A stretch of DNA of 64,000 nucleotides from Pseudoalteromonas phenolica (lineage in GTDB: Bacteria; Pseudomonadota; Gammaproteobacteria; Enterobacterales; Alteromonadaceae), in NCBI RefSeq assembly GCF_001444405.1, contig NZ_CP013187.1, forward strand, positions 3,038,001 through 3,102,000. Direction: 5' to 3'. The notes under the pieces were generated by a model. That model made no database searches. It was given only the letters and a program-made list of their open reading frames with translations, and was not told the DNA's origin. Each line of letters opens with the position of its first letter. The stretch's first letter is position 1. The position numbers and the translations under genes are program-made. Positions 53,746 to 62,722 of the stretch are shown here, piece after piece.

Positions 53746-54933
53746 ATGGCAAAACACTTATTTACTTCTGAGTCTGTTTCTGAAGGTCATCCGGATAAAA
53801 TCGCTGATCAGATCTCTGACGCGGTACTAGATGCAATCATTACGCAAGACAAACACGCACGTGTTGCTTGTGAAACTATGGTTAAAACAGGCGTTGCGAT
53901 CATCTCTGGTGAAATTTCAACAGATGCTTGGGTAGACCTAGAGTCAATCACGCGTAAAGTAATCACAGATATCGGTTACACGTCTTCTGATGTAGGTTTT
54001 GACGGCGACACATGTGGCATCATGAACCTTATCGGTCAACAATCACCTGAAATTGCACAAGGTGTAGACCGCTCTAAGCCTGAAGAGCAAGGTGCGGGTG
54101 ACCAAGGTCTAATGTTTGGTTATGCAACGAACGAAACACCAACGCTTATGCCTGCGCCTCTTTACTACTCACACTTGTTAGTAGAGCGTCAAGCTGAAGC
54201 GCGTAAATCAGGTATCCTACCTTGGTTACGTCCTGATGCTAAGTCTCAGGTAACTTTCGTATATGAAGATGGTAAACCTGTTGCTATCGATGCAGTTGTA
54301 CTTTCAACTCAGCATAACCCAGACATCGAGCAAGATGCACTAGTTGATGCCGTTATGGAAAACATCATCAAACACACGCTACCTGCAGAGTTATTAACTG
54401 AAGATACTAAATACTTCATTAACCCAACGGGTCGTTTCGTGATCGGTGGTCCAGTAGGTGACTGTGGTCTGACAGGCCGTAAAATCATCGTTGACACATA
54501 CGGTGGTATGGCACGTCACGGTGGTGGTGCTTTCTCTGGTAAAGATCCATCAAAGGTTGACCGCAGTGCAGCATACGCTGGTCGTTATGTTGCTAAGAAC
54601 ATTGTTGCAGCAGGCCTTGCTGATAAGTGTGAAATCCAAGTTTCTTATGCTATCGGTGTAGCTGAACCAACGTCAATAACAATTGATACATTTGGTACTG
54701 GTAAAGTGTCTGAAGAGAAGTTAGTTGAGTTAGTGCGTGAGCACTTCGACCTACGTCCTTACGGCATTACTAAGATGCTAGACCTACTTCACCCAATGTA
54801 CCAAATGACTGCTGCGTACGGTCACTTCGGTCGTGAGCCGTTTGAAATGACGGTTGGTGATGACACATTCACAGCATTTAGCTGGGAAAAAACAGACAAA
54901 GCAGACGCACTAAGAGCAGCTGCTGGCTTATAA
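53746..54933 (+). CDS. metK: S-adenosylmethionine synthetase
   Basis: Makes S-adenosylmethionine from ATP and methionine. The ATG at 53746 gives MAKHLFTSESVSEGHPDK and 395 residues; a GTG five codons upstream is possible but not conserved. Marks: GAGDQGLMFGYA, the phosphate-binding GGGAFSGKDPSKVDRSAAY, and DLLHPMYQMTAAYGHFGR. A MetJ operator upstream implies repression when SAM is plentiful. Confidence 0.97.
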   Translation: MAKHLFTSESVSEGHPDKIADQISDAVLDAIITQDKHARVACETMVKTGVAIISGEISTDAWVDLESITRKVITDIGYTSSDVGFDGDTCGIMNLIGQQSPEIAQGVDRSKPEEQGAGDQGLMFGYATNETPTLMPAPLYYSHLLVERQAEARKSGILPWLRPDAKSQVTFVYEDGKPVAIDAVVLSTQHNPDIEQDALVDAVMENIIKHTLPAELLTEDTKYFINPTGRFVIGGPVGDCGLTGRKIIVDTYGGMARHGGGAFSGKDPSKVDRSAAYAGRYVAKNIVAAGLADKCEIQVSYAIGVAEPTSITIDTFGTGKVSEEKLVELVREHFDLRPYGITKMLDLLHPMYQMTAAYGHFGREPFEMTVGDDTFTAFSWEKTDKADALRAAAGL

Positions 54934-54950
54934 TTTTAAGTCATCTGTTA

Positions 54951-54984
54951 AAAAGGCGCTTACCTGAAAAGGAGCGCCTTTTTT
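54951..54984 (+). terminator. Rho-independent terminator after metK
   Basis: A 10-bp stem (AAAAGGCGCT / AGCGCCTTTT, 12-base loop) runs into a T tract. Confidence 0.82.
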
Positions 54985-55006
54985 AATGTCTGTAATTAAT
55001 TTACTT

Positions 55007-55216
55007 ATACCAATCCGCAATAACACTTAATCATTTCGAGGGATTAAACCTGATGATAGCTGCGTTAAAGATTTCTCATTTAGAACAACTAAATAACGAA
55101 ATATTTGCCTTGCCTACATAGATGTAGGTACCTCAGCGATAGCAGGACACGTGAACGATGTTACCAACAAGGCTTTCTTGCCTCGAAATAGACCATTTAA
55201 TTAAGCGGATTGGTAT
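55007..55216. repeat. Intergenic inverted-repeat (MITE-like) element
   Basis: The 210-bp segment has perfect 12-bp terminal inverted repeats, ATACCAATCCGC (55007-55018) and GCGGATTGGTAT (55205-55216). A second inverted pair, ATTTCGAGG (55033-55041) and CCTCGAAAT (55181-55189), sits at nearly equal distance from each end, and a central CCTACAT-AG-ATGTAGG palindrome lies at 55113-55128. It has no ORF. Its right end shares one base with the stop codon of the HDOD gene. It looks like a non-autonomous mobile repeat, of a different family from the one at 2643. Confidence 0.72.
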
Positions 55217-56061
55217 TAATGAATAAAATACTCTTCTACGTCTTCTTTCAAATCAACATATTCATCATCACTCAGTTCTAATGCAATCATCACTAAATCT
55301 TTAAATACATGCCAATCACCACACGGCCTAAAGTATTTTGCTTCGAAAGCTAAATTCTCAGCGAGTTTCATCGTCGCAAAAGTCGCTTTCAGTGTAGGGT
55401 CCGTTTCTTCCTTTAGATATGACTCATCATGATGACGTAGAATCATCTGGCAGATAGGCTTAGGAAGATGCCATGACGTTGCCAAATAATACCCTACAAT
55501 AGTGTGGCTAACTGGATAAATTTGCTCTTCGTAGTATAAGAGACTTTGCTCACCTCTTTGATAAGCTCGCGACATTAATTCATTATAATTTCCAAATCGC
55601 ATCGCCATTGCGGGTATACCAGAGTCATGGAATAAACCAAGTAACTGCAGGTTTTCGAGTGGTACAGTTGCTTTAATTTGTTTTCCTATCGCTATAGCTA
55701 ATTGAGACATATCGCTGGCATGATCCCAGAATCGCTGCAATGAAATACAACAATCCTCTTGTTTAAAGGCATTTTTAAGTAAGTGCCCCGTCACTAATTG
55801 TGTAATACAGTTTACCCCCAAAAACATCACCGCCTGTCGAATATCGGTAATTGTTCGAGACATACCATATGCGGGAGAGTTGATCACTTTTAATACGGCT
55901 GCCGCAGTGCCTACATCTTCACTGATGATTTCTGCGATATTCCCCAACTCAGGTTCATCACTATTTAATTCATTTTGTAAGTTTTGCAGTACTTCAGGCT
56001 TTGAAGGCAAACTAAAACCAGATTTCAGATCTGCCAATACCTTGTCATCAATGTCGATCAT
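55216..56061 (-). CDS. HDOD-domain signalling protein
   Basis: A 281-residue protein made almost entirely of an HDOD domain, a relative of HD phosphohydrolases lacking most metal ligands. Recognisable parts are LPSKPEVLQNLQNELN, AEIISEDVGTAAAVLKVINSPAYGMS, ITDIRQAVMFLGVN and the GLFHDSGIP and MILRHHDE segments. Family members act in signal transduction and chemotaxis-like control; the specific role is unknown. The stop codon abuts the inverted-repeat element. Confidence 0.88.
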   Translation of the reverse strand: MIDIDDKVLADLKSGFSLPSKPEVLQNLQNELNSDEPELGNIAEIISEDVGTAAAVLKVINSPAYGMSRTITDIRQAVMFLGVNCITQLVTGHLLKNAFKQEDCCISLQRFWDHASDMSQLAIAIGKQIKATVPLENLQLLGLFHDSGIPAMAMRFGNYNELMSRAYQRGEQSLLYYEEQIYPVSHTIVGYYLATSWHLPKPICQMILRHHDESYLKEETDPTLKATFATMKLAENLAFEAKYFRPCGDWHVFKDLVMIALELSDDEYVDLKEDVEEYFIH

Positions 56062-56112
56062 AGGTGGAATCTTTTCGCTATAGGTTAGCTGAGTGTAGTA
56101 GAGGAGAAGTGA

Positions 56113-56787
56113 TTACTCAAAAGTCGAACAAGAAGAAGTGATAAAGTTATTCTCAGCCTGATACTCTTTTTTATAGATTTGCTTAGCCATATTTTGAAAG
56201 GTCTTCTTTACCCCTTTAAGTGCGGTTTTGTTGCTCAACCAAGTGGGGATTTTACCTTGTGGATCAGCATAAATTTGATGTCTTATAAGCAAGGTATTTG
56301 AAGTTTCTTCAAGTAACCAACTTCCTTCTATGGGTGAAACAAAGATATATTTCTTAAATTGTTCTAATGGCAAAAGTTGCGCTCTTTTCAGCTCGTCTAC
56401 GGACTTTATCAATAACTTAGATGTCGTCTTTGATACGCGTTGATGACAAGAGTGTGTGAGCATTATTCTATCTTTCACAGGCCAAGGCGCATTCAATCTA
56501 GTAACAACTATATTTTCAGCTTTTTTAAACAACGGAAGGGATTTAACACTTTCGACATTACTTAACCACTCGGGCGCATTATCTGTATCGTTTAGAAGGT
56601 TTAAAAAAGCTTGACGATTTGTGTTAGTGAAGCTGGCTTGAGCCTTAATTGCGATTAAGCCAGACGCCTGTTTTTGATAGCTGATAGATAGATTGTCTTT
56701 GCTATACCAACTTTGCCAATTGGCATAGACTTGTGAGGAAGGCAATAAGAGCAAACTCCACAAAAGGTATTTATGGAGCATTTTCAT
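56113..56787 (-). CDS. Exported START/SRPBCC-like lipid-binding domain protein
   Basis: A 224-residue protein with a signal peptide (MKMLHKYLLWSLLLLPSSQ, cleavage near VYA) and a START-type (StAR-like) fold. The fold is suggested by the pattern IKAQASFTNTNRQAFLNLLND, PEWLSNVESVKSL and the C-terminal LIRHQIYADPQGKIPTWLSN-like helix. Bacterial START proteins of this sort bind lipids or hydrophobic ligands in the periplasm; the ligand here is unknown. The ATG at 56787 lies 2 bp after the CYTH-CHAD gene stop, so the two are coupled. Confidence 0.78.
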   Translation of the reverse strand: MKMLHKYLLWSLLLLPSSQVYANWQSWYSKDNLSISYQKQASGLIAIKAQASFTNTNRQAFLNLLNDTDNAPEWLSNVESVKSLPLFKKAENIVVTRLNAPWPVKDRIMLTHSCHQRVSKTTSKLLIKSVDELKRAQLLPLEQFKKYIFVSPIEGSWLLEETSNTLLIRHQIYADPQGKIPTWLSNKTALKGVKKTFQNMAKQIYKKEYQAENNFITSSCSTFE

Positions 56788-56789
56788 AA

Positions 56790-58310
56790 TTAACGCCAAT
56801 ACGGCATGCTATTGAGCGAAGCTCTGCGGCTTTGTTCCATCGCTTGAACAAGAAAGTCTGCTTTTTTAGAAAGCCATAACTCTATTTCTTCAAGCTCAGG
56901 GAGGTTTTGTTGCTCGCAGAGGGTTTTTAAGTAAGACAATGTCTCTAGCTCATAGATGCCATAGGCGATATCAATCCAAGGTGTTCGGAATGCTTGTCTT
57001 GTTTCTTTGTCATATAAAGACCCTAAACAATTACCACTCAGCAAAGCGCAATCTAACAAAGAACGCAGCGAAAGATAATCTTGCGTGCATAAATCTTTGC
57101 CCTCAGGCAATTCTGATTGAAGTTTTCTCCAGTCTTTCTCAAAAGCTGCTGTCGCCACCTCTTTGATAGGCAACTCAGCCGCGGATACTGCATGCTGGCT
57201 CCACTCCTGACGCCATCCTTTATCAACTAACCAACGAGTTAAAGCTAACAATAGCTTGTTATAGCGTGGACTGTGGAATAAGTCTTCTAAATCTGTGATG
57301 CTAGGCTGCTGTGTTTTTAAATCATCAATAAGTGTTGCTAATTCATCCGCATTATTTATTTTTTTATAATAGGCATGACGCTTTGACGTGTAAGTTTTTA
57401 GATGAATCGCATCTTCGACCCAATCTAGCTCATTTAGAAGCCAATTCATTTCACCGAGTAAGCGCTCCGTAGCATGGCCTTCAACAATGGGCTCGAATAA
57501 TTTAAATGCATGTTTAATCAGGTTAATGCCGTCTATGACACGTTTAAGTGTCTTCAAACTTGGTTTATTAAAGTAACACTGCTCATGTTTTTGCACGAAC
57601 TCAATACCATAGTTCACACACTGCACAAGCGCTTGTTCTTGCGTTGCATGACGATTTAACTTCACAACACCAATGTATTTATTAGGCTTCAATGGCTTAT
57701 CGTCAGCAAGGCGATAACCTCTAGCTGCCTTTGAATATAAACCTAGTCGCAATCCGCCTAAGCTAATTAAATGCTCGGCAAGTAAAAATAGATCGCTACG
57801 CTGACCTTCAACGAGTTCAATCTCTAACTCAGAAATAACTTCAACCTGACCCTGTGCAACAATTTCACCTTTATCGAGTACAACCTCAATTTTTGAGCCA
57901 TGCTCTGTTTCAATAAGCCAAGTTCGACGAATAAAATTAGTGCTAAAAATTGGAAATAAGTTGTCACTAATGGCTGTGATCTGCATGCCATGTGGCCAGA
58001 TTTCTTGTTTAAACGCCAAAATATTTGGACGCGGCGTATCAATAGGTAAGTTGTATTCAGGACGCTGATGAAGACCACCGACTACTTGCCCTGCCAACTT
58101 GATTGTTTGCTCACATTGTTCATCACAACAACGTGTTCTTAAACCGATATCTAATGCTCTTAGCTCACGGTTTGGTGTATCAAAGTAGGCGTTTTTTAGA
58201 TTCTTGGCGGGTTTATTTTTCACAGTTTTTGCAAACTGCATGATGAGTCCTGGAATAAGAGGAACTTCATTATCTGAAAGTAAAAACTTCAGTTCTATTT
58301 CAGTGTCCAT
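56790..58310 (-). CDS. ygiF: CYTH and CHAD domain protein (YgiF-type inorganic triphosphatase)
   Basis: A 506-residue protein. The N-terminal CYTH domain (about 1-200) has the EIELKF (ExExK) signature and the basic and acidic residues that line the triphosphate tunnel. The C-terminal CHAD domain (about 215-500) is helical and His/Lys/Arg-rich, with VQCVNYGIEFVQKH, VDGINLIKHAF and LLNELDWVEDAI; CHAD binds polyphosphate in relatives. It is divergent from ygiM, the same pairing as in E. coli, and is coupled to the downstream START-like gene. Confidence 0.9.
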   Translation of the reverse strand: MDTEIELKFLLSDNEVPLIPGLIMQFAKTVKNKPAKNLKNAYFDTPNRELRALDIGLRTRCCDEQCEQTIKLAGQVVGGLHQRPEYNLPIDTPRPNILAFKQEIWPHGMQITAISDNLFPIFSTNFIRRTWLIETEHGSKIEVVLDKGEIVAQGQVEVISELEIELVEGQRSDLFLLAEHLISLGGLRLGLYSKAARGYRLADDKPLKPNKYIGVVKLNRHATQEQALVQCVNYGIEFVQKHEQCYFNKPSLKTLKRVIDGINLIKHAFKLFEPIVEGHATERLLGEMNWLLNELDWVEDAIHLKTYTSKRHAYYKKINNADELATLIDDLKTQQPSITDLEDLFHSPRYNKLLLALTRWLVDKGWRQEWSQHAVSAAELPIKEVATAAFEKDWRKLQSELPEGKDLCTQDYLSLRSLLDCALLSGNCLGSLYDKETRQAFRTPWIDIAYGIYELETLSYLKTLCEQQNLPELEEIELWLSKKADFLVQAMEQSRRASLNSMPYWR

Positions 58311-58475
58311 TAGGGCAAGTCATTACCTATATAATTGTAGAACGGTAAAAATATACAAAGCAGCGGGTATTTGCAATCTTTTTGCAGCAAGTTCAAGGAA
58401 GTTTAGTGCTTCACTTGATATTACTCCTTGAAATTCATACTATCTCAACAAATAACTCTCTATAAAGGGTCACGG

Positions 58476-59087
58476 ATGTTAAAACGTATCTTGGTGCCGA
58501 CACTTTTCGCACTTTTTTCACACTATTCTCTCGCTGAAGACATTCAAACCATAGAAAATAGTAACAGCAGCGAAAATACAGCATATATCTCAGATAGCTT
58601 ATTCGTTTATGTACATTCTGGACCGGGTAAAAACTTCCGTATTGTTGGTTCTGTAAATGCTGGCAGCCAAATTGAAATTATGGCGGGTAATGAAAATGGC
58701 TTTCAACAGATCACCGATGATAAGGGCCGTGAGGTATGGGTTGAAACCCAATTTGTTTCAACCCAACCTGGGCTTGCACACCAATTGGATGAGCTAGGTC
58801 AACAACTACAACAATCACAGCAAGCACTCAACGATGCCCAAACTGACTTACCTCGCTTGCAACAACTTAATCAAGATTTACAAGCTGAAAATCAAAACTT
58901 ACAGCAAACTATTCAGCGTTTAGAAAAGGCGGTGACAGATGAAAAACAAAAAGCGCTCTCTTCTGAACAAGCAGAACAACATTTAATGCTCACCTACGGC
59001 GGCGGTGTTGGTGTTGGTGGATTACTCATTGGGGTTGTACTAACCCTATTCTTATCACGTAGGAAACGTTACGATGGTTGGGCTTAG
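58476..59087 (+). CDS. ygiM: SH3-domain membrane protein YgiM (TIGR04211 family)
   Basis: A 203-residue exported and membrane-anchored protein. The ATG at 58476 gives MLKRILVPTLFALFSHYSLA, a signal peptide. A bacterial SH3 domain follows (YISDSLFVYVHSGPGKNFRIVGSV, GREVWVETQFV), then a Gln-rich coiled coil (about 105-165) and one C-terminal membrane helix (about 175-195) with a basic tail. The family role is unclear; it is found next to ygiF in gammaproteobacteria. Confidence 0.9.
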   Translation: MLKRILVPTLFALFSHYSLAEDIQTIENSNSSENTAYISDSLFVYVHSGPGKNFRIVGSVNAGSQIEIMAGNENGFQQITDDKGREVWVETQFVSTQPGLAHQLDELGQQLQQSQQALNDAQTDLPRLQQLNQDLQAENQNLQQTIQRLEKAVTDEKQKALSSEQAEQHLMLTYGGGVGVGGLLIGVVLTLFLSRRKRYDGWA

Positions 59088-59105
59088 TTCAACTAAATAA
59101 ATATT

Positions 59106-59137
59106 AAAAAAACCGCATGTCAAAATGCGGTTTTTTT
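59106..59137. terminator. Bidirectional terminator after ygiM
   Basis: A 13-bp arm pair (AAAAAAACCGCAT / ATGCGGTTTTTTT, 6-base loop) has A and T runs on both sides and sits between convergent genes. Confidence 0.88.
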
Positions 59138-59153
59138 ATTTTTATCTGCAAAA

Positions 59154-59717
59154 TTATTTAGTGAATAACTCACTGATATTACTCAAATCTGATTTGCCCT
59201 CTGCAATTTCATCTGGGGTTAAACCTGATAGTTCGTGCGGGAACACTAACCACTCATCTGATTCATGGATGAAATAATCAGGCTTCATAGGTACCTTGGT
59301 ATTCTTTGGCTTGTAATAAGGGCACGCTGTGCGAATGTCTTTAGGCAAATTTAAACGCATCAGCTCAGAAAGCTTTTCTTTTAACGCGAAAATACTGCGG
59401 CCTGAATCAAAAACATCATCCACAATTAATAGTGAGTCATCTGCATTCGCATTTTCGATGATGTAATGAAGACCATGCACTTTAATTTCTTTAGATTGCT
59501 TGCCGATACCGTAGTAAGAAGATGTGCGCACAGCAATGTGATCTGTCTCTATGCCTTTGTAATCATAATACTCTTGTACAGCGATACCGATAGGTGCACC
59601 ACCTCGCCAAATACCAATAATGAAGTCAGGACGGAAACCGTCATCATAAACTTGCGCGGCTAAACGAAAAGAATCCTCAAGCAACTGCTGTGCTGTGATA
59701 TAGCACTTATCTGACAT
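59154..59717 (-). CDS. Phosphoribosyltransferase (purine salvage type)
   Basis: A 187-residue type I phosphoribosyltransferase. The PRPP loop is SLLIVDDVFDSGRSIFALKE, and the N-terminal IIGIWRGGAPIGIAVQEYY and SYYGIGKQSKEI form the flexible hood and active site region. It most resembles xanthine-guanine or hypoxanthine salvage enzymes, but the base specificity cannot be read. It stands alone between two terminators. Confidence 0.82.
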   Translation of the reverse strand: MSDKCYITAQQLLEDSFRLAAQVYDDGFRPDFIIGIWRGGAPIGIAVQEYYDYKGIETDHIAVRTSSYYGIGKQSKEIKVHGLHYIIENANADDSLLIVDDVFDSGRSIFALKEKLSELMRLNLPKDIRTACPYYKPKNTKVPMKPDYFIHESDEWLVFPHELSGLTPDEIAEGKSDLSNISELFTK

Positions 59718-59839
59718 ACAAACCCCGTGAAATATTTATAAAAAGAAAAGGTATCCAGCAATTAAAATAGCTAGATATAACCTTGTATTCTAGCGCATCT
59801 AAATCAAAAATGCGCAAACTACCCAATAAAGGAACAACT

Positions 59840-60550
59840 TTACATTTTTAAGTAAAAGTCACGACAAAGCACAATGAAATCCGCACTATATTGACCATTT
59901 TCATGAATACATAACAACGTATGCTCAGGTTCAACAAAACCGCTGTTGGCTGTATACTCAAACTCGAGCAATAATCGACTTATCGCTTTGCGTTCTGTCG
60001 TTTTCACCTCGCATTTACGCACAAGATGCAAGTCTTGTTTTTGCGCCAGCTCAATAAACTCTGTTCCTTCTTGATAAGGTAAGACTACAGCCAGACGACT
60101 TCTAGAATGAGATAAACGCTTAAATTCATTCAGTAACGCATTGAAACTCAATGAATCCGTATGACGCGCTAAATTTCGCGATGCCGATGGACCTTTTAAG
60201 CTATCGTTAAAATAAGGTGGATTACTGATCACTAAATCATATTGAATATCGCTCTGAAAATTTTGAATAGCAGATTGATGTACAAAAATATCATCCTCCC
60301 ACGGGCTGTTTTGAATATTCAAATTTGCATCTTGAAACGCGCCAGATTCAATCTCAACGGCTGTCACAGCTAAGCACTCAGCACGTTGCTTGCACATCAA
60401 AGACAACAGCCCCGTACCTGCACCGATATCTAACATGCTTTTTACCCCTGACAAATTCACCCAGGCACCAAGCAAAATTCCATCGGTTGAGACCTTCATT
60501 GCGGTATTCTCTTGCTCAATACAAAACTGCTTAAACACAAAGCCTGCCAT
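59840..60550 (-). CDS. trmN: tRNA1(Val) A37 N6-methyltransferase
   Basis: SAM-dependent enzyme (E. coli YfiC/TrmN6) that methylates adenine 37 of valine tRNA. The 236-residue protein has FKQFCIEQENTAMKVSTDGILLGAW, the SAM loop LDIGAGTGLLSLM and the catalytic NPPYF motif. It is divergent from srmB with 68 bp between, exactly the E. coli order. Confidence 0.93.
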   Translation of the reverse strand: MAGFVFKQFCIEQENTAMKVSTDGILLGAWVNLSGVKSMLDIGAGTGLLSLMCKQRAECLAVTAVEIESGAFQDANLNIQNSPWEDDIFVHQSAIQNFQSDIQYDLVISNPPYFNDSLKGPSASRNLARHTDSLSFNALLNEFKRLSHSRSRLAVVLPYQEGTEFIELAQKQDLHLVRKCEVKTTERKAISRLLLEFEYTANSGFVEPEHTLLCIHENGQYSADFIVLCRDFYLKM

Positions 60551-60618
60551 AATCTCGCTTTTCCAAATTCACTATCACGCGTATAATTGAGCACATTGTC
60601 CTTTATTTATGATGCACT

Positions 60619-61851
60619 ATGCAATTTTCTGAATTTGATCTAGACGGTAAAGTCCTCTCAGCTATTGATAAAATGGGATTCAAAACCGCCACCAGCATTC
60701 AACAACTTTCTATTCCTGAGGGTTTGATGGGTCGAGATATTCTTGCCTCAGCACCGACAGGCACGGGTAAAACAGCTGCGTTTTTAATTCCTGCAATCCA
60801 ATATTTGTTAGACTTTCCACGTCGCGATCCAGGCTTTGCACGTGTATTAATTATGACGCCTACCCGTGAGCTTGCTTACCAAGTACACGAACAATGTCAG
60901 TTACTTGCGGCAAATACTCACCTTAAAATTGGTGTAGTAACCGGTGGTATTAACTACGGCAGCCACAAAGAAATCTTCGAAAAAAACAACGATATCCTAA
61001 TTGCGACGCCGGGTCGTTTGATGGAATATCTTGAAACAGAAAACTTCCACGCAGAAAACGTGGAACTACTTATTCTTGATGAAGCCGACCGCATGCTAGA
61101 CATGGGCTTCAAAAAAGAAATGCTACGTATTTGTGATGAAGCTAAAAACCGCCGTCAGTGTTTCTTATTCTCAGCCACCCTTGAAGGCGACAGTGTTGAG
61201 TTATTCGCAGATCGCATTCTAAATGACCCAGCCTTACTTGAAGCTGAGCCATCGCGCAAAGAGAAAGGAAAAATTCATCAATGGGTGCACCTAGCTGATG
61301 ACTATAATCACAAGCTAAAACTACTTGTTGAATTACTGAAAAACGAAGAAGAAGTTCAAAAAGCCATTGTCTTCGTTAAAACCCGTGAGCGACTAGAGAA
61401 GCTGGTTGGTGAGCTATACTCTCACGATATTAAAACCACTTGGCTCCGGGGTGAGATGCCTCAAGACAAACGCATGACAGCCATGGCCAACTTCCAAGCA
61501 GGTCGTACGCGTATCCTTGTTGCGACTGACGTTGCCGCGCGAGGTATTGATGTTCAAGACATTACCCATGTATTTAACTTCGATATGCCGCGTACTGCTG
61601 ACATTTATGTACATCGAATTGGCCGTACAGGTCGCGCAGGTAAAAAAGGCACAGCAATCTCTTTAGTTGAAGCCCACGACATGGCAATTTTAGGCAAAGT
61701 TCAGCGCTACACTGAACAGCAACTAAAATCACGCGTTATTAAAGGCTTAGAACCAAAGAATAAACCAGCTAAGCTACCTAAGAAGAAAAAAGACCCAGCG
61801 AAAATAAAAGCGAAGAAAAAGGCAAAAGCCAAAGTTAAAAAGAAGAAATAG
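60619..61851 (+). CDS. srmB: DEAD-box RNA helicase SrmB
   Basis: ATP-dependent helicase in early 50S subunit assembly. The 410-residue protein has the Q motif (FKTATSIQQLSIP), Walker A ASAPTGTGKTA, PTRELA, DEAD in ILDEADRMLDMGF, SAT, the helicase C motifs VATDVAARGIDV and HRIGRTGRAGKKG, then a strongly basic Lys-rich tail (about 378-410) likely to bind rRNA. The neighbour trmN supports SrmB over the other DEAD-box paralogues. A terminator follows. Confidence 0.95.
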   Translation: MQFSEFDLDGKVLSAIDKMGFKTATSIQQLSIPEGLMGRDILASAPTGTGKTAAFLIPAIQYLLDFPRRDPGFARVLIMTPTRELAYQVHEQCQLLAANTHLKIGVVTGGINYGSHKEIFEKNNDILIATPGRLMEYLETENFHAENVELLILDEADRMLDMGFKKEMLRICDEAKNRRQCFLFSATLEGDSVELFADRILNDPALLEAEPSRKEKGKIHQWVHLADDYNHKLKLLVELLKNEEEVQKAIVFVKTRERLEKLVGELYSHDIKTTWLRGEMPQDKRMTAMANFQAGRTRILVATDVAARGIDVQDITHVFNFDMPRTADIYVHRIGRTGRAGKKGTAISLVEAHDMAILGKVQRYTEQQLKSRVIKGLEPKNKPAKLPKKKKDPAKIKAKKKAKAKVKKKK

Positions 61852-61871
61852 CTCTACAATTAACTTATAGT

Positions 61872-61899
61872 AAAAGGGTCCGAGAATGGACCCTTTTTA
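61872..61899 (+). terminator. Rho-independent terminator after srmB
   Basis: A 10-bp stem (AAAAGGGTCC / GGACCCTTTT, 6-base loop) runs into T residues. Confidence 0.85.
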
Positions 61900-61920
61900 A
61901 TTTCCAATAAGGATATTGTT

Positions 61921-62706
61921 ATGACCTTAACTGAGCAACAGCATACTGAATTAGCGGAGTATTTAGCTCACCTGCGCATTAAGGCCGATATTGATCTTAT
62001 AAAAGATTATCCACACTTTTCAGGCAAACCTTACCCACTTGGACGCTGTAAAGAAATTCGCAATGCCGTATTTAAGGTTTTGAAAAAAGAATTGGCTTCA
62101 AACTCTCATCAAGCTCTATCACCGCTAATTACAAAGCTACAAGCAGGTCATGAAATTAAACAAGTATGGGGCTCTTTAAGAGACGAATACTTTCAAAACG
62201 CCATGATAGTCGATGATCTCTATATTGATGTTGCTAACGATACCGTTAACCCGAATAAACCTAGGGTTGAGATAACACCAGTTGCTAATTCAGGCTTCTC
62301 TGCCATCACCAGCTTCGAACAGTTCTGTACTATTGCGAAAAGGTATTGGCAAGTAACACTCTACAGAAATGATGTTTTTCCAGCGCTTGCGCCTTACTTC
62401 CCGATTGTATGTATCGGCGAAAATAACAGTTGCTGGTTTGGGGCAGCAACCAATGAAATGTTGGAACTCGCTATGAGTAGCGAATTTAATCAGAGTAAGC
62501 ATATATTGTCTTTGCTACCTCCATGCCCAGAACAAGCCATAAATAAATGGCGCAGCTTGACAATATGTGATACTGAGTCGCTATTACAAAAAACGGGATT
62601 GCCTGAGCAGTTTATCGAACAATATAAAAATAAAGCCAAAGATTTAAAGCAACGCGATAGCATAGTGAGTAGTTTTTTTAAGTTACCAGCTGCAATTACG
62701 CTATAG
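61921..62706 (+). CDS. Soluble protein of unknown function
   Basis: A 261-residue protein that I do not recognise. It has no signal peptide or membrane helix. It begins with a charged helical section (residues 1-95, with DYPHFSGKPYPLGRCKEIRNAVF), followed by a mixed middle with aromatic and cysteine residues (CIGENNSCWFG) and a charged C-terminal helix. An AAGGA ribosome site precedes the ATG. It sits 69 bp after srmB behind a terminator, so it probably has its own promoter. Its length, start signals and tidy fit between neighbours suggest a real gene. Confidence 0.7.
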   Translation: MTLTEQQHTELAEYLAHLRIKADIDLIKDYPHFSGKPYPLGRCKEIRNAVFKVLKKELASNSHQALSPLITKLQAGHEIKQVWGSLRDEYFQNAMIVDDLYIDVANDTVNPNKPRVEITPVANSGFSAITSFEQFCTIAKRYWQVTLYRNDVFPALAPYFPIVCIGENNSCWFGAATNEMLELAMSSEFNQSKHILSLLPPCPEQAINKWRSLTICDTESLLQKTGLPEQFIEQYKNKAKDLKQRDSIVSSFFKLPAAITL

Positions 62707-62722
62707 GTTTTTACGCTACAGG

